A DNA stretch of 64,000 nt from Acidobacteriota bacterium (GCA_039683095.1 JBDKSB010000004.1:1-64000); one strand, 5' to 3'. Shown: positions 1 through 11,317, counted from the first letter of the stretch. Notes: a model not told the origin generated them from the letters alone. Translations and numbers: made by a program.

Positions 1-153
1 CTCGTCAGGAGCGTCGAGCGGTTAAAGGAGTCGACCGACGAAAGCTCGCACGAAGCCAACCGCCTTTCCGCGAGGATAAAGAACCTTACCTGGGCCCTCG
101 TCGTGATCGGGTTTGTTTCGGTCGCGCTGGCCCTCTATGCTCTTTTCTGCTAA
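1..153 (+). CDS. C-terminal end of an unknown membrane protein (partial)
   Basis: The window opens inside a reading frame that runs 50 codons to a TAA at 151-153. The visible part is a charged, probably helical stretch rich in Glu, Arg and Ser (VERLKESTDESSHEANRL), followed by one strongly hydrophobic segment (WALVVIGFVSVALALYALF) that ends one residue before the stop. This reads as a protein with a C-terminal membrane anchor preceded by a coiled-coil-like region. The family cannot be recognised from so little and no function is proposed. The 160 bp between its stop and the tRNA hold no gene I can support. Confidence 0.55.
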   Translation, partial: LVRSVERLKESTDESSHEANRLSARIKNLTWALVVIGFVSVALALYALFC

Positions 154-313
154 GGGGGGGTGTCGGCTTTTTTTGTCGGCTTTCGTGACGGGTCTGGCCC
201 TAAAAAGGACTTACTTCCCCTGAATCCCGCTTACTTGGTTTCCGTGCCTTCCTGTGCGTGGAAGTCGTTGACCTGTGAGAGTTTTCTCGGGGGAACAGGG
301 AGAATAAGAAGAG

Positions 314-387
314 CGCGCCCGGCCAGATTCGAACTGGCGACCTGCGGATTCGAAGTCCGACGCTCTATCCAGCTGAGCTACAGGCGC
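314..387 (-). tRNA. tRNA-Arg (anticodon UCG)
   Basis: Reading the minus strand from 387, the sequence folds as a complete tRNA. The acceptor stem is GCGCCTG paired with CGGGCGC (one G-T pair), followed by the usual TA at positions 8-9, a D arm starting GCTCAG, an anticodon stem TCGGA/TCCGC, and a T arm GCCAG-TTCGAAT-CTGGC. The seven-base anticodon loop CTTCGAA puts TCG at the anticodon, which reads CGN arginine codons. The discriminator base is G, as usual for Arg. The CCA end is not encoded: the next genomic bases are CTC. No other tRNA lies beside it. Confidence 0.96.
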
Positions 388-549
388 GCAGCAGCCTCAT
401 TCTAACACAATCTCTCGTCGGGGACGGACGGCGAAGGCCGGGGCCAAAGGCCCCTCCCCTTCTCGTGGCCCGCAAGACGGGCGCGAAGGATCCCCAGCCC
501 AATGCGAAACGACCGCGCGGTCCCGCTCCGCACCGGCGGTCCGGTCCGT

Positions 550-2886
<2,337 letters not shown>

Positions 2887-2925
2887 GGGCGCCTCCTGGA
2901 ATCAGTAGATCCGCGGAAATATCCT

Positions 2926-4257
2926 CTATCCCTCAGCCAGCGTCAGCTGGCTGTGGGCAAGGCACAGGAGCGTCCGGACAGAGACCCCGTAAGGGCAGGC
3001 CTGCTCGCAGAACCCCTGGCACGTCCGGCAAGCGTCGGCCCGGGCCGTCTCCAGGGCGGCATACTCGCCCATGGCGTACTTCTCGCTGCCCTGGGCCTCA
3101 AAATAATGGTTGAAGCGCATGATCGTGTTGACCGGGACTCCGCTCGGACAGTCGGCCTCGCAAAGCCCACAGGCATGCCGACAGTAAAGCGAGCCGAAAT
3201 CGCGTTCGTAGGCGGAGAGCAAGCCCTGCTCACTCCGGCTCAGTCGAGAGCCCGAGAGCGCCAGGAGGTTCTGCACGTCGTCGAAGGTGTTGAAAGCCAG
3301 GTTGAGGGTGTTGACGCGCGGGTCGGCCAGGACGAACTTGAGGGCGGCCGCCTTGATCTCGGCCGGCGTCTTCAGCCCGTGCTTCCGGATGAAGGGCTCG
3401 GCCTGCCTGGCCTGCTCCTCCATCTGGGCCATCGCCTCCCGCATGCGCTCGTCGATCGGCTGGCCGTCCTTTTTCATCTGGTCCATGCGGCCCTTCATGT
3501 CGTAATAGCGCCCCAGGGGATTCGATTTCATGATGGTCGTGCCGATGTGCCTGTTCTCGGCGGCCGCGAGGATCTTCTCCCCCGCTTCGAGCTGGAGGAA
3601 ATTATAGACGAAGAGCAGGACGTCGAAGCGGCCGTCGTCGATCGCCGCCAGCATGATGTTCTCCATCGGATCGCCCTGGCCGGGCGTCCGCGGCCCGTGA
3701 CTGGCCACGCCGGCGAAAATGACCTTGCCCGTTTTCTTGAAATCGGTCATCGCCTGGTGGTAGAGCTCGTTCTTGACCCCGGCCGCGGTCGAAGGCCCGA
3801 GCATGAGGCAATCGACATAGCCGGTCTGAAGGCGATCGAGCGATTGGTCCAGCTTGGCCGCGACGGAAGCCACGTCGGTCAGGCCGTCGAACCGGATCTT
3901 GGTCGTGATGAATAGGGACTTGCGGTCCCGGCCCTTGATGGCTTCGCCGATGCTCCGCTCAGCCTGGCCGCGGCCGTAGCCGTCCCCCGTGTCGAAGTAG
4001 TTGACCCCGGCGTCAAGCGCGGCCTTGAGGACCTCGACCGGGAAGGTCTGGGAGGTCCCGATGCCGATGTCGGATACCCTGAAGCCCGTCCGGCCAAGCG
4101 TCCGATAGCTTTTGATCCTGGCGGCGGGCGGCGTTGTTCCGGGCGCCTGCGCCACCGCCTCGGCCGGCCCGGCCGACAGGGCGGCGCCGACGCCGGCCAG
4201 TCCCGCGGCCGAGGCCCTGAGGAAATGCCTGCGATCCATGCCCTTGCGTCTTCTCAT
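2926..4257 (-). CDS. Tat-exported aldo/keto reductase with C-terminal ferredoxin-like domain
   Basis: 443 residues. The N-terminus (RRHFLRASAAGLAGVGAAL) is a twin-arginine signal, so the protein is probably exported folded. An aldo/keto reductase TIM barrel follows (GRTGFRVSDIGIGTS, VNYFDTGDGYG, TTKIRFDG). The last 90 residues carry two cysteine clusters, CRHACGLCEADCPSGVPVN and CRTCQGFCEQACPYG, of the kind that bind 4Fe-4S clusters. This AKR-plus-ferredoxin arrangement is known among predicted periplasmic oxidoreductases, and electron transfer rather than simple NADPH reduction is plausible. The start at 4257 has AGGAGG seven bases upstream; the next Met (seventh residue) would also keep the signal. 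It follows a terminator, so it probably has its own promoter. The substrate is unknown. Confidence 0.9.
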   Translation of the reverse strand: MRRRKGMDRRHFLRASAAGLAGVGAALSAGPAEAVAQAPGTTPPAARIKSYRTLGRTGFRVSDIGIGTSQTFPVEVLKAALDAGVNYFDTGDGYGRGQAERSIGEAIKGRDRKSLFITTKIRFDGLTDVASVAAKLDQSLDRLQTGYVDCLMLGPSTAAGVKNELYHQAMTDFKKTGKVIFAGVASHGPRTPGQGDPMENIMLAAIDDGRFDVLLFVYNFLQLEAGEKILAAAENRHIGTTIMKSNPLGRYYDMKGRMDQMKKDGQPIDERMREAMAQMEEQARQAEPFIRKHGLKTPAEIKAAALKFVLADPRVNTLNLAFNTFDDVQNLLALSGSRLSRSEQGLLSAYERDFGSLYCRHACGLCEADCPSGVPVNTIMRFNHYFEAQGSEKYAMGEYAALETARADACRTCQGFCEQACPYGVSVRTLLCLAHSQLTLAEG

Positions 4258-4311
4258 GGTCTGCCTCCTGACTGATCGGTCCGATCATACCACCGGCGCC
4301 GGCCGGTGGGC

Positions 4312-4348
4312 AAAAAAAAGGGGGCACGGGCCTGCGGCCCATGTCCCC
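4312..4348 (-). terminator. intrinsic terminator of the sugar transporter operon
   Basis: On the minus strand a 13-bp GC-rich stem (GGGGACATGGGCC / GGCCCGTGCCCCC, one mismatch and one G-U pair, 3-base loop) is followed at once by eight T residues. It sits 52 bp after the stop of the small exported protein at 4400-4768. It is the best intrinsic terminator for that strand in the first 16 kb and marks the likely end of the operon that starts at 11254. Confidence 0.85.
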
Positions 4349-4399
4349 TTCCTCGACTTTCCTCCTGCCGCGGGGCAGGCGTCGCCCATGGGATCGACG

Positions 4400-4768
4400 T
4401 TATTTCTTCTTCGCCGTCCACTCGATCTCGCGGTCCATCATCTTGAAGGTGCCCTTCATCGTGGCACCTTCGACCGTGCCCTTGTATTCCATCTTCATCT
4501 CGCCCCGGGGGGTCTGGCGGACGATCGTCCACTGGATGGCGTTGCCCTCGATCGTGCCTTCGCCGACCATGGGCTCGCCTTCGGGCCGGAAGGAGGGCAT
4601 CGTGACCTTGATCTTGTTGCCTTCCTGGACGATGGTGACGTCCTGGGTCATCATCTGGCCGTCACGGCCGGGCCGGCTGAATTCCCAGGTCCCGGCGACG
4701 TCGGCCGCCCAGGCGGCCAGGGTGAGGATGGCCGCGATGGCCAGCACTGCGAGTGAGGCTTTCTTCAT
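4400..4768 (-). CDS. small exported lipocalin-like protein of unknown function
   Basis: 122 residues. A clear signal peptide (KKASLAVLAIAAILTLAAWA) is followed by about 100 residues of short alternating beta strands: VAGTWEF, VTIVQEGNKIKVTM, EGTIEGNAIQWTIV, MEYKGTVEGATMKGTF. This pattern is common in small extracytoplasmic beta-barrel proteins of the kind often annotated as lipocalin-like or DUF-type, where 'G.W.....' starts the domain. The start has a GGAG-type site close upstream. It is the last gene before the terminator at 4312-4348 and lies 102 bp downstream of the dipeptidase, so it may be the operon's final gene. No catalytic residues are evident and no function is assigned. Confidence 0.8.
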   Translation of the reverse strand: MKKASLAVLAIAAILTLAAWAADVAGTWEFSRPGRDGQMMTQDVTIVQEGNKIKVTMPSFRPEGEPMVGEGTIEGNAIQWTIVRQTPRGEMKMEYKGTVEGATMKGTFKMMDREIEWTAKKK

Positions 4769-4870
4769 GATCGAGACTCCTTTCTCCTCGGATTGCCTAC
4801 ACGGGATTAGACTGGCGGAGCGTCGATTTCTTCCCTCCGCCGGGACGGCCCTCTCGGCGCGACGCCGGGG

Positions 4871-6073
4871 TCAGCCCGTAACGCGCTTCCAGATCCGGAG
4901 GAAGTTCCCGCCCATTATCTTGCGGACATCCTCGTCGGAATATCCGCGCCGCTTCAGCCCGGCGGTGATATTCGGATAATCCTGGGCCCCTCGTATGCCC
5001 ACCAGCGTTGGCGTCCGCGGGTACATATCGGCGCCGAGACCGACATGGTCCACCCCGGCGATCTTGACGGCGTGATCGATGTGGTCGAGGAGCACCTCGA
5101 TCGAGGGCAGGCCCTCGAGAGGCCAGTCCCGGCCGGCGTCGAAGTGTTCGACGGCCACGCGCAGGTCGGGATCCTGGATGACCGGGACCTTCATCAGGGT
5201 CGGCCGGGCGATGGCCTTCAGCTCGTCCCGGGCCTTGCCGTAGGCGGTCGAGATGAATCCCGGCTCGAAGATGATGCCGATGACGCCGCCGTTCGCGGCC
5301 AGGGCCCGCAGCATCTCGTCCGTGACGTTCCGGCGGTGGGGACTGATGGCCCAGCAACCCGAATGGGAGAGGATGACCGGATCGCGGGTCACCTCGAGAG
5401 CATCGTAGAACGTCTCGTTCGAGGCATGCGACAGGTCGATGACCATGCCGAGGCGGTTCATCTCGGCGACCACGGACCGGCCGAGATCGTTCAGGCCGCC
5501 CCAGCGGGGCTTGCCCGCGCTCGAATCGGCCCAGCCGTGGCTGAGGTTGTGGGTCAGGGTCATCGACGAAACGCCCATCTCGTGGAACCGGCGCAGGAGG
5601 GCCAGATCGTCCTGGATGGCATGACCGCCCTCGATAGCCAACGGCATGGCGATCTTGCCGGCGGCGGTGATGCGCTCGATGTCGCTCCCCGTCCGGGCCA
5701 GCTCGACATCGGCCGCGTTGTCGGCGATCGCCTTGAGCATGGCCTCGAGCAGGGCGAAGCACTGGCGGGCGGCCTTGTCCGGATAGAGGTAGTTCTGGAT
5801 GAAGAGAGCGACCACCTGGACGTCCACGCCGCCCTCGCGCAAGCGCGGGATGTCGACCTGGCCGGCGGGAAGGCGGGCGCCGATGTTCAATCCCTCGTAG
5901 AGAACGCGGTAGGAAAGATCGTTGTGGCAGTCCCAGACCAGGGCGCTCTGATGGAGCCGGGCCGTCCGTTTATCCCGGTCGGCCCGGCCGGCGGCGCCGG
6001 CGGGCCGCGTTGTTCCCGAGGCCGCGACCAGGACCAGGAGGGATGCCGCGAGGATCTTCGACCTCATCGTCAT
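4871..6073 (-). CDS. exported membrane dipeptidase (M19, renal dipeptidase family)
   Basis: 400 residues with a signal peptide (ILAASLLVLVAASGTTRPAGA). The body is an M19 zinc dipeptidase. DCHNDL corresponds to the first metal-binding motif, the IEGGHAI segment carries the bridging Glu, and IDLSHASNETF with ILSHSGCWAISPHRRNVTDE give the metal and substrate-binding His and Arg residues. Family members hydrolyse dipeptides, including some with a D-residue at the C-terminal side. Length matches the family. It is 35 bp downstream of the isomerase and in the same apparent operon as the sugar transporter, which joins peptide and sugar use in one transcript. The start chosen is MTMRSK; the third codon is an alternative ATG. 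Confidence 0.93.
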   Translation of the reverse strand: MTMRSKILAASLLVLVAASGTTRPAGAAGRADRDKRTARLHQSALVWDCHNDLSYRVLYEGLNIGARLPAGQVDIPRLREGGVDVQVVALFIQNYLYPDKAARQCFALLEAMLKAIADNAADVELARTGSDIERITAAGKIAMPLAIEGGHAIQDDLALLRRFHEMGVSSMTLTHNLSHGWADSSAGKPRWGGLNDLGRSVVAEMNRLGMVIDLSHASNETFYDALEVTRDPVILSHSGCWAISPHRRNVTDEMLRALAANGGVIGIIFEPGFISTAYGKARDELKAIARPTLMKVPVIQDPDLRVAVEHFDAGRDWPLEGLPSIEVLLDHIDHAVKIAGVDHVGLGADMYPRTPTLVGIRGAQDYPNITAGLKRRGYSDEDVRKIMGGNFLRIWKRVTG

Positions 6074-6108
6074 GTCGTCCGCCTTTCCCGGGCCGGGCCC
6101 GGCGCGAT

Positions 6109-7647
6109 CTATCGGGCAGGCCCGAGCCTGCGTCCGGCCGCGAGGTCGGCCGGCGTGAGTTCATCGTAGCATTCGAAGGGGACTCCGAGCATCGCGGCCA
6201 GGGCCTTGAGCTTGCCGAGATGGTCGCCCAGCACCGTCATCGGATGGTTGCTGTTGAGGCGCCACTCGATCCGGCCGCAGAGCCGGATGTACCAGTGCGG
6301 CCATTGGGGGTCGCAGCGCTCGGACCGCTCCCTGGCCGCGTCCTCGCCGGGGACGTCGGTGATCCCGCGGCCGGCCGCGAGATAGAGCCGGTGATCGCGG
6401 TAGGAAAACCGGGCCCAGGTGACCGTGCCGGGGACGCGGACGACGACGGAGCTCGTCCCCCCTCCCTGCTGGAAGTACATGTAGCTCTGGCGCTCCGACC
6501 ACGACCCCTCGAGGGAGTCGTGGCGGCCCTGGGCGAAGAACGGGGCCAGGGCGCCCGAGTTGACGAACCAGTACAGGCCCCGGTCCGCGTCCCAATAGCG
6601 GAAATCGTTGAAGCCGACCGGCTCTCCGCCGGCCAGGAGCTTGAGCGCCTGCATCGTGACGGCCGCCCCGTCGTCGGCCTCGGTGGCGGCCACGACCGTC
6701 TCGCCATCGGTCTCCGGCCGCATCCTGTTATTAAGCAGCCCAAGGGCCAGATCGGTCGCCGGGCAATGCTCGACCCAGTCGAGCTGGTCCTGGACGCCCA
6801 GGAACCCGAGGCCGAACCGGGCCTTGAGCTCAAGCAGGGCGAAATAGACCTTCATCTGGAACAGGACCATATCTTTCGTCAAGGACGCCTTTGGGTCAGC
6901 GCCGAACCGAATGCGCATGCCCTTGTCGACCAGGAACCGGAGAGCCTTTTCTGCCCTCTCTTCGGAGACGGCCTCGGCCATCTTCAGGAGCCGGAGGCCG
7001 TCGAATCCCTCCCGGGCCGCGCCGAACGTGCTCAGGAAATCGGCTTCCGAGATCTTGTTCCACATCTGCATGGACCGGGGGCCGACGGCTCCATAAATGG
7101 ACCCGCGAAGCGCGGCAGCGGCAGCCCGGGCCGCCTGCTCGTCCCCGTCCGTCACCGGCACGTCGATCGCAGGCGGCAGGACCGGCGCATAGGACCCGGT
7201 CCCGAGGAAGGTCTCGATCGCCCCGGCGTAGGACTCGTGATCGGCGAAATCCTCGACGAATAGCCGCGAGGTCCCGATGCCGACATGGGCCGTGCCCGCC
7301 AGCGCCGCCAGCAGGCCGACGGCGCCGGGGAAGTCCCGGATCGCGCTGCCGAGCATCAGCTTGGGGACCTCGGGCGTGAGCAGCCACATGGGGCTGACCG
7401 AGAAATCGGGATAGGCCCAGCCGGTCATGAAGTTGATGAAGCGGTCGCCGCGGGCGCGCCGGATGACAGCCAGGCCTTCGGCGACGCTCGAGATGAACGC
7501 GTCGGGATTGAGCACGTTCGGCCGGCCGCCGCAGCGGCGGATGACCTTGATCAGTTCGTCCAGCTGGCGCACGGCCACGGGCCGGACCGCGGCGTTTGGG
7601 CCCGGACGGCTGTCCAGAGGCATATAGATGTCAACGGTGGGATTCAT
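6109..7647 (-). CDS. L-fucose isomerase-like sugar isomerase
   Basis: 512 residues, cytoplasmic, resembling the L-fucose/L-arabinose isomerase group. These enzymes turn an aldose into a ketose with a divalent metal held by Glu, Asp and His. Candidate ligands here are Glu323 (ATEADDG), Asp348 (FNDFRYWD) and His468 (SNHP); the first two are 25 residues apart, close to the E. coli FucI spacing. FucI enzymes also act on D-arabinose. The N-terminal half (VDIYMPLDSRPGPN..., GTSRLFVEDFADHE) fits the Rossmann-like domains of the family. It lies 63 bp after the substrate-binding protein gene and is probably cotranscribed with the transporter, so the imported sugar is its likely substrate. Family placement is moderate; substrate is inference. 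Confidence 0.75.
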   Translation of the reverse strand: MNPTVDIYMPLDSRPGPNAAVRPVAVRQLDELIKVIRRCGGRPNVLNPDAFISSVAEGLAVIRRARGDRFINFMTGWAYPDFSVSPMWLLTPEVPKLMLGSAIRDFPGAVGLLAALAGTAHVGIGTSRLFVEDFADHESYAGAIETFLGTGSYAPVLPPAIDVPVTDGDEQAARAAAAALRGSIYGAVGPRSMQMWNKISEADFLSTFGAAREGFDGLRLLKMAEAVSEERAEKALRFLVDKGMRIRFGADPKASLTKDMVLFQMKVYFALLELKARFGLGFLGVQDQLDWVEHCPATDLALGLLNNRMRPETDGETVVAATEADDGAAVTMQALKLLAGGEPVGFNDFRYWDADRGLYWFVNSGALAPFFAQGRHDSLEGSWSERQSYMYFQQGGGTSSVVVRVPGTVTWARFSYRDHRLYLAAGRGITDVPGEDAARERSERCDPQWPHWYIRLCGRIEWRLNSNHPMTVLGDHLGKLKALAAMLGVPFECYDELTPADLAAGRRLGPAR

Positions 7648-7710
7648 GTTCGTCCTTGTATCCTTTGTCGAGATGTCGAACGGGGATTCCTCGCCGCGGG
7701 ACGGCCCCGC

Positions 7711-8670
7711 TCAGTTTCCCTTCAGCCATTCCCCGCCGGCGGCGATGTTCTCGGGCGTGAACACCCGCGAGGACAGCGTTATCTCCTTGGGGACGGTTTC
7801 GCCGGCGAGGATCTTCAGGGCGGTCTCGATGGCTTCGCGTCCGCCCGTCGGGTACTCGAAACTGGCCGCCAGGATCCCCTGCTTGACGTAAACCTGGCCT
7901 TCGTGGGCGAGGCCGTCGATCCCGACGAAGAGGATGTCTTTCTCCCGGCCGGCCGCCTGGGCGGCCAGGTAGGCCCCATGGGCCCCCGGGTCGTTGTGGG
8001 CATAGACGAGGTCGATCTTCGGGAACCGGGCCAGCGCCGATTCCATCTCGCCGCGCGCGTCGGGCTCGAGCCATTTCATGTCGGCCTCGAAGATGATCTC
8101 GAGATCGCTGTTCTTGATCCCCTTGCGGAACCCCGAATGCCTGTCCTGGCCGGGCGTCGAAGTCATCAGGCCCTCGAGTTCGACGATCCGGCCCGATCCG
8201 CCAAGACGCTTGACGATCCATTCGCCGGCGGCCTTCCCGATCCGGACGTTGTCGGCGCCGATGAAGCAGGTGTACTCGTCACCCAGGACGCGGCGGTCCA
8301 GCACGATCACGGGGATGCCCTTCCGGCAGGCGGCGGCGACCGGGGCCGTGAGCGGGGCGGCCTCTTTGGGAGAAACGATGATCAGATCGACGCCCGCGCT
8401 GACATATTCCTCGATCTGGGACGTCTGCCGGAGCGAGTCGTTCTGCGAATCCTTGTAGATCAGCTTGAGCTCGGGACGGGCCGCCGCCGCGTTGCGGATG
8501 TCCTGGTTCATCTGGACGCGCCAGGGCTCGCCGAGGTTGCACTGGCTGACGCCGATCGTCCACTTGGCGGCCGCGGCCGGCGACGGGCCCTTGCCCCGGC
8601 CGCAAGCCGTGAAGGCCCCGGTCAGGATGAGCAGGCCGAGCGCCGGTCCGAGGATGGTCTTTGCCTTCAT
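7711..8670 (-). CDS. sugar ABC transporter substrate-binding lipoprotein
   Basis: 319 residues, RbsB-type periplasmic binding protein (Peripla_BP_4). The N-terminus KAKTILGPALGLLILTGAFTAC ends in a lipobox-like FTAC, so the mature protein is probably a lipoprotein with a lipid-bearing Cys. The two-lobed fold shows in WTIGVSQCNLGEPWR, GVDLIIVSPKEAAPLT, GIPVIVLDRRV, YAHNDPGAHGAYLA and FVGIDGLAHEG. I placed the start at the ATG at 8670, which has AAAGGAG five bases upstream; the open frame continues further but only overlaps the permease gene. The spacing to the permease is 26 bp. The 'NDPGAHG' segment marks the galactose/ribose/xylose-type binding subfamily. The actual ligand cannot be read from the sequence. 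Confidence 0.93.
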   Translation of the reverse strand: MKAKTILGPALGLLILTGAFTACGRGKGPSPAAAAKWTIGVSQCNLGEPWRVQMNQDIRNAAAARPELKLIYKDSQNDSLRQTSQIEEYVSAGVDLIIVSPKEAAPLTAPVAAACRKGIPVIVLDRRVLGDEYTCFIGADNVRIGKAAGEWIVKRLGGSGRIVELEGLMTSTPGQDRHSGFRKGIKNSDLEIIFEADMKWLEPDARGEMESALARFPKIDLVYAHNDPGAHGAYLAAQAAGREKDILFVGIDGLAHEGQVYVKQGILAASFEYPTGGREAIETALKILAGETVPKEITLSSRVFTPENIAAGGEWLKGN

Positions 8671-8696
8671 GAGAGCTCCTTTGTTCGTCATGATCT

Positions 8697-9704
8697 TCAC
8701 GATTTCCGGTGTCGCTGAAAGAGCACCGCGCCGACAATGATCAGGCCCGTCAGCATCAGCCGGGTCGCCTCGCCGACGGCGTTGATGCTCAGGATCTTTT
8801 CCAGGTAGCCGATGGTCATCGCGCCGATCAGGGTCAGGCCCATGCCGCCCTTGCCGCCGTTCATGCTGGTGCCGCCGATGACGACGATGGCAATGGCCGT
8901 GAGTTCGTAGCCCGATCCCGCCTCGGGATCCCCCTGCTGTTCCTGGATCGCGTGGCAGATGCCGGCCGCCGCGGACAGAAGACCGCACAGCCCGTAGGCC
9001 AGCAGCTTGGTCCGGGCCACAGGCACGCCGGATAGCCGGGCCGCCTCCTCGTTGCCGCCGACGGCGTAGAGATGGCGGCCCCAGCGGAGCTTGGACAGGA
9101 GGACGTAACAGGCAAGAACGCAGGCCAGGAAAATGAGGGTGACCACCGCGATGTTCTCGGCGAACAGCTTGGAGCCGATCGCCCGGAAGACGGGCGGGAC
9201 CTCGCGGTACTCGAAACGGCCGTCGGCCAGCTGGACGGCCGTCGAGATCTTCCGTCCGCCCGAGAGCCACTTGGCCAGGCCCCGGGCAAAGACCATCATG
9301 GCCAGCGTGGCGATGAACGGTTGGAGCCTGAACCGGGCGATGAGGCCGCCGGACGCCAGGCCGCAGGCCGCCCCGGCCATGAGGCAGACGGGAATGGCCA
9401 GCCAGGCGGACCAGCCGAACTGCAGGGAGAAGAGCGAGAACAGGACGGCGGAAAGCCCCAGGACGCTGCCCACGGCCAGGTCGATCCCCGACGTGATGAT
9501 GACCAGCGTCATGCCGCAGGCCAGGATGCCGAAGACCGAGATGTGGCGAAGCATGTCCCGATGCGTGTGCCAGCGGAAGAACGCGCCGTCCGCGTTGAAG
9601 ATCGCCCCGATCAGGACGACCAGGGCCAGCGCCGCCAGGGCCCGGACCGAAGGCGAGCGGAGAAGCCGCGACGCCCGGGAATCGCGCGGGGTGCTCAAAG
9701 TCAT
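8697..9704 (-). CDS. sugar ABC transporter permease (RbsC family)
   Basis: 335 residues with about eight to ten hydrophobic segments across the length. Family motifs include GMTLVIITSGIDLAVGSVLGLSA near residue 80 and AIAIVVIGGTSMNGGKGGMGLTLIGA near residue 275, which are characteristic of ribose-type (CUT2) permeases. It forms the transmembrane channel with the neighbouring ATPase. Its start overlaps the ATPase stop by four bases (ATGA), so the two are translationally coupled. The 335-residue length is normal for the family. Confidence 0.94.
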   Translation of the reverse strand: MTLSTPRDSRASRLLRSPSVRALAALALVVLIGAIFNADGAFFRWHTHRDMLRHISVFGILACGMTLVIITSGIDLAVGSVLGLSAVLFSLFSLQFGWSAWLAIPVCLMAGAACGLASGGLIARFRLQPFIATLAMMVFARGLAKWLSGGRKISTAVQLADGRFEYREVPPVFRAIGSKLFAENIAVVTLIFLACVLACYVLLSKLRWGRHLYAVGGNEEAARLSGVPVARTKLLAYGLCGLLSAAAGICHAIQEQQGDPEAGSGYELTAIAIVVIGGTSMNGGKGGMGLTLIGAMTIGYLEKILSINAVGEATRLMLTGLIIVGAVLFQRHRKS

Positions 9705-11254
9705 GCGTGGTCCTCCTTGCCCATGGCCGCCTTGATGATGCGCTCCTGCGTCGCCTCGCGGCGGTCGAACTCTCCCATGAACCGGCCCCGGTGCAGGACC
9801 AGAATGCGGTCCGACAGGGCCAGCAGCTCCGGAAGCTCCGAGGTGATCAGGAGTATGCCCTTGCCCTCGGATGTCCAGGCGTTGAGAAGCCGGTAGACCT
9901 CGTTCTTGGCCCCGACGTCGATGCCGGCCGTCGGCTCGTCGAGCAGGAGCGTTTTCGGGCCGGTCTCGATCCAGCGGGCCAGCAGGACTTTCTGCTGGTT
10001 CCCGCCGGACAGGGTCGAGACCTCCTGCTCGGCCGAGGCGACCTTGATGCCCAGGGCGGCGATGTACCTGAGGGCCGAGTCCTCTTCCCGCCTGGTCTCG
10101 ATCCAGCCTCGCGGCGAGAACCGCCCGAGAGAGGCCAGCGATATGTTCCGGCCCACGCTCATGGTCGGGACGAGCCCCGAGGCCTTCCGGTCGTTGGTCA
10201 GCAGCGCCAGGCCCCGGCGGATGGCGTCGCCCGGCGACCGGGGGACATAGTCCGCCCCGGCCAGCCGGATCCGGCCGCGGATTCTCTTGCCGAAAGCTCC
10301 GTAGAGCCCATGGACGAGCTCGCTCGCGCCCGAGCCGCGGAGGCCGGCCAGGCCGAGGATCTCGCCCTCGCGGAGCTCGAAGCTCAGTTGCTCGACGGCC
10401 CAGGACCGAGCGCCAGCCGGGTCGGGAACGGAGACGCCCTCGGCCCGCAGCAGGAGGCCTCCCGGCAACGCTTGCCTCGGGGGGAAAAGGCGGTCGATCG
10501 CCCGGCCGACCATGAGTTCGACCAGCCGGTCGGGACCGAGATCGGCCGCGGGGAACGTGCCGACGGACCGGCCGTCCCTCAAAACCGTGATCCGCTCCCC
10601 GATCCGGTAGATCTCCTCGAGCCGGTGGGAGATGAAGACGATGGCCCGGCCCTGGCTCTTCAGCTCGCCCACGATCTCGAACAGCCGGCCCGCCTCGGCC
10701 TTGTTGAGGGCGCTAGTCGGCTCGTCCATGACGATGACCCGGGCGTCATGGACGAGGGCCTTGGCGATCTCGACCATCTGCCGGACGGAGACGGGGAAAT
10801 CCTCCAGCGGCCGGGACGAATCGAGGTCGAGCCCGAGACGGTCGAGGATCGTCCGGGCCCTGTCCCGTTCCCGGCGGAAGCGGACCCAGCCGCGCCGGAC
10901 GATCTCGCGGCCGAGGAAGATGTTGTCGCGGATGCTGAGCGAAGGGACCACGGCGATGTCCTGATGGATGGCCGCGATGCCGCAGCCGGCGGCGTCGCAG
11001 GGATGCCTGAACCGTACCCGCTCCCCCGCGAGACGGATTTCGCCTTCGTAATCTGCATGCACGCCGGACAGGATCTTGACGAGGGTCGTCTTTCCCGCCC
11101 CGTTTTCTCCGGCGAGCACGTGGACTTCGCCGGCCCGAAGGGTCCAATCGACATCCTTAAGAACTGGGACTCCCGCGAAACCTTTGCTGATCCCGGTCAT
11201 GCAAAGGACCGGGGCGGAAACGCCGGAGCCCGTCTGTTGTTCGCTCGTCATCAA
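9701..11254 (-). CDS. sugar ABC transporter ATP-binding protein, two ABC domains (RbsA family)
   Basis: 517 residues with two tandem ABC domains, as in RbsA/MglA/XylG. The first half has a normal Walker A (GENGAGKTT) and Walker B (VIVMDEPTSAL). The second half has the degenerate loop GLRGSGASELV in place of Walker A, then LSGGNQQKV and LLLDEPTAGID. That asymmetry is normal for CUT2 ATPases. It is the first gene of the minus-strand operon: a promoter with -10 at 11318-11323 lies upstream, with a LacI-type operator over its -35. The start at 11254 is the first ATG of the frame; the third codon is an alternative. Confidence 0.94.
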   Translation of the reverse strand: MMTSEQQTGSGVSAPVLCMTGISKGFAGVPVLKDVDWTLRAGEVHVLAGENGAGKTTLVKILSGVHADYEGEIRLAGERVRFRHPCDAAGCGIAAIHQDIAVVPSLSIRDNIFLGREIVRRGWVRFRRERDRARTILDRLGLDLDSSRPLEDFPVSVRQMVEIAKALVHDARVIVMDEPTSALNKAEAGRLFEIVGELKSQGRAIVFISHRLEEIYRIGERITVLRDGRSVGTFPAADLGPDRLVELMVGRAIDRLFPPRQALPGGLLLRAEGVSVPDPAGARSWAVEQLSFELREGEILGLAGLRGSGASELVHGLYGAFGKRIRGRIRLAGADYVPRSPGDAIRRGLALLTNDRKASGLVPTMSVGRNISLASLGRFSPRGWIETRREEDSALRYIAALGIKVASAEQEVSTLSGGNQQKVLLARWIETGPKTLLLDEPTAGIDVGAKNEVYRLLNAWTSEGKGILLITSELPELLALSDRILVLHRGRFMGEFDRREATQERIIKAAMGKEDHA

Positions 11255-11285
11255 GCTTCTCTTCCCGGCTTCTTGATTAACGACC

Positions 11286-11315
11286 TTGACAAGAGGCCGG
11301 TGAATCGGTTAAGTA
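11286..11315 (+). promoter_or_regulatory. probable promoter of the lacI-type gene
   Basis: TTGACA at 11286-11291 and TAAGTA at 11310-11315 are separated by 18 bases, about 70 bp upstream of the regulator start. The -35 is perfect and the -10 is weak. The operator at 11345-11354 lies downstream of this -10, so autoregulation by roadblock is possible. Confidence 0.45.
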
Positions 11316-11317
11316 TG

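Noticed and set aside
160-405. 81-codon plus-strand frame around the tRNA
   Set aside because: It overlaps the tRNA gene on the other strand and has no ribosome site or recognisable protein features.
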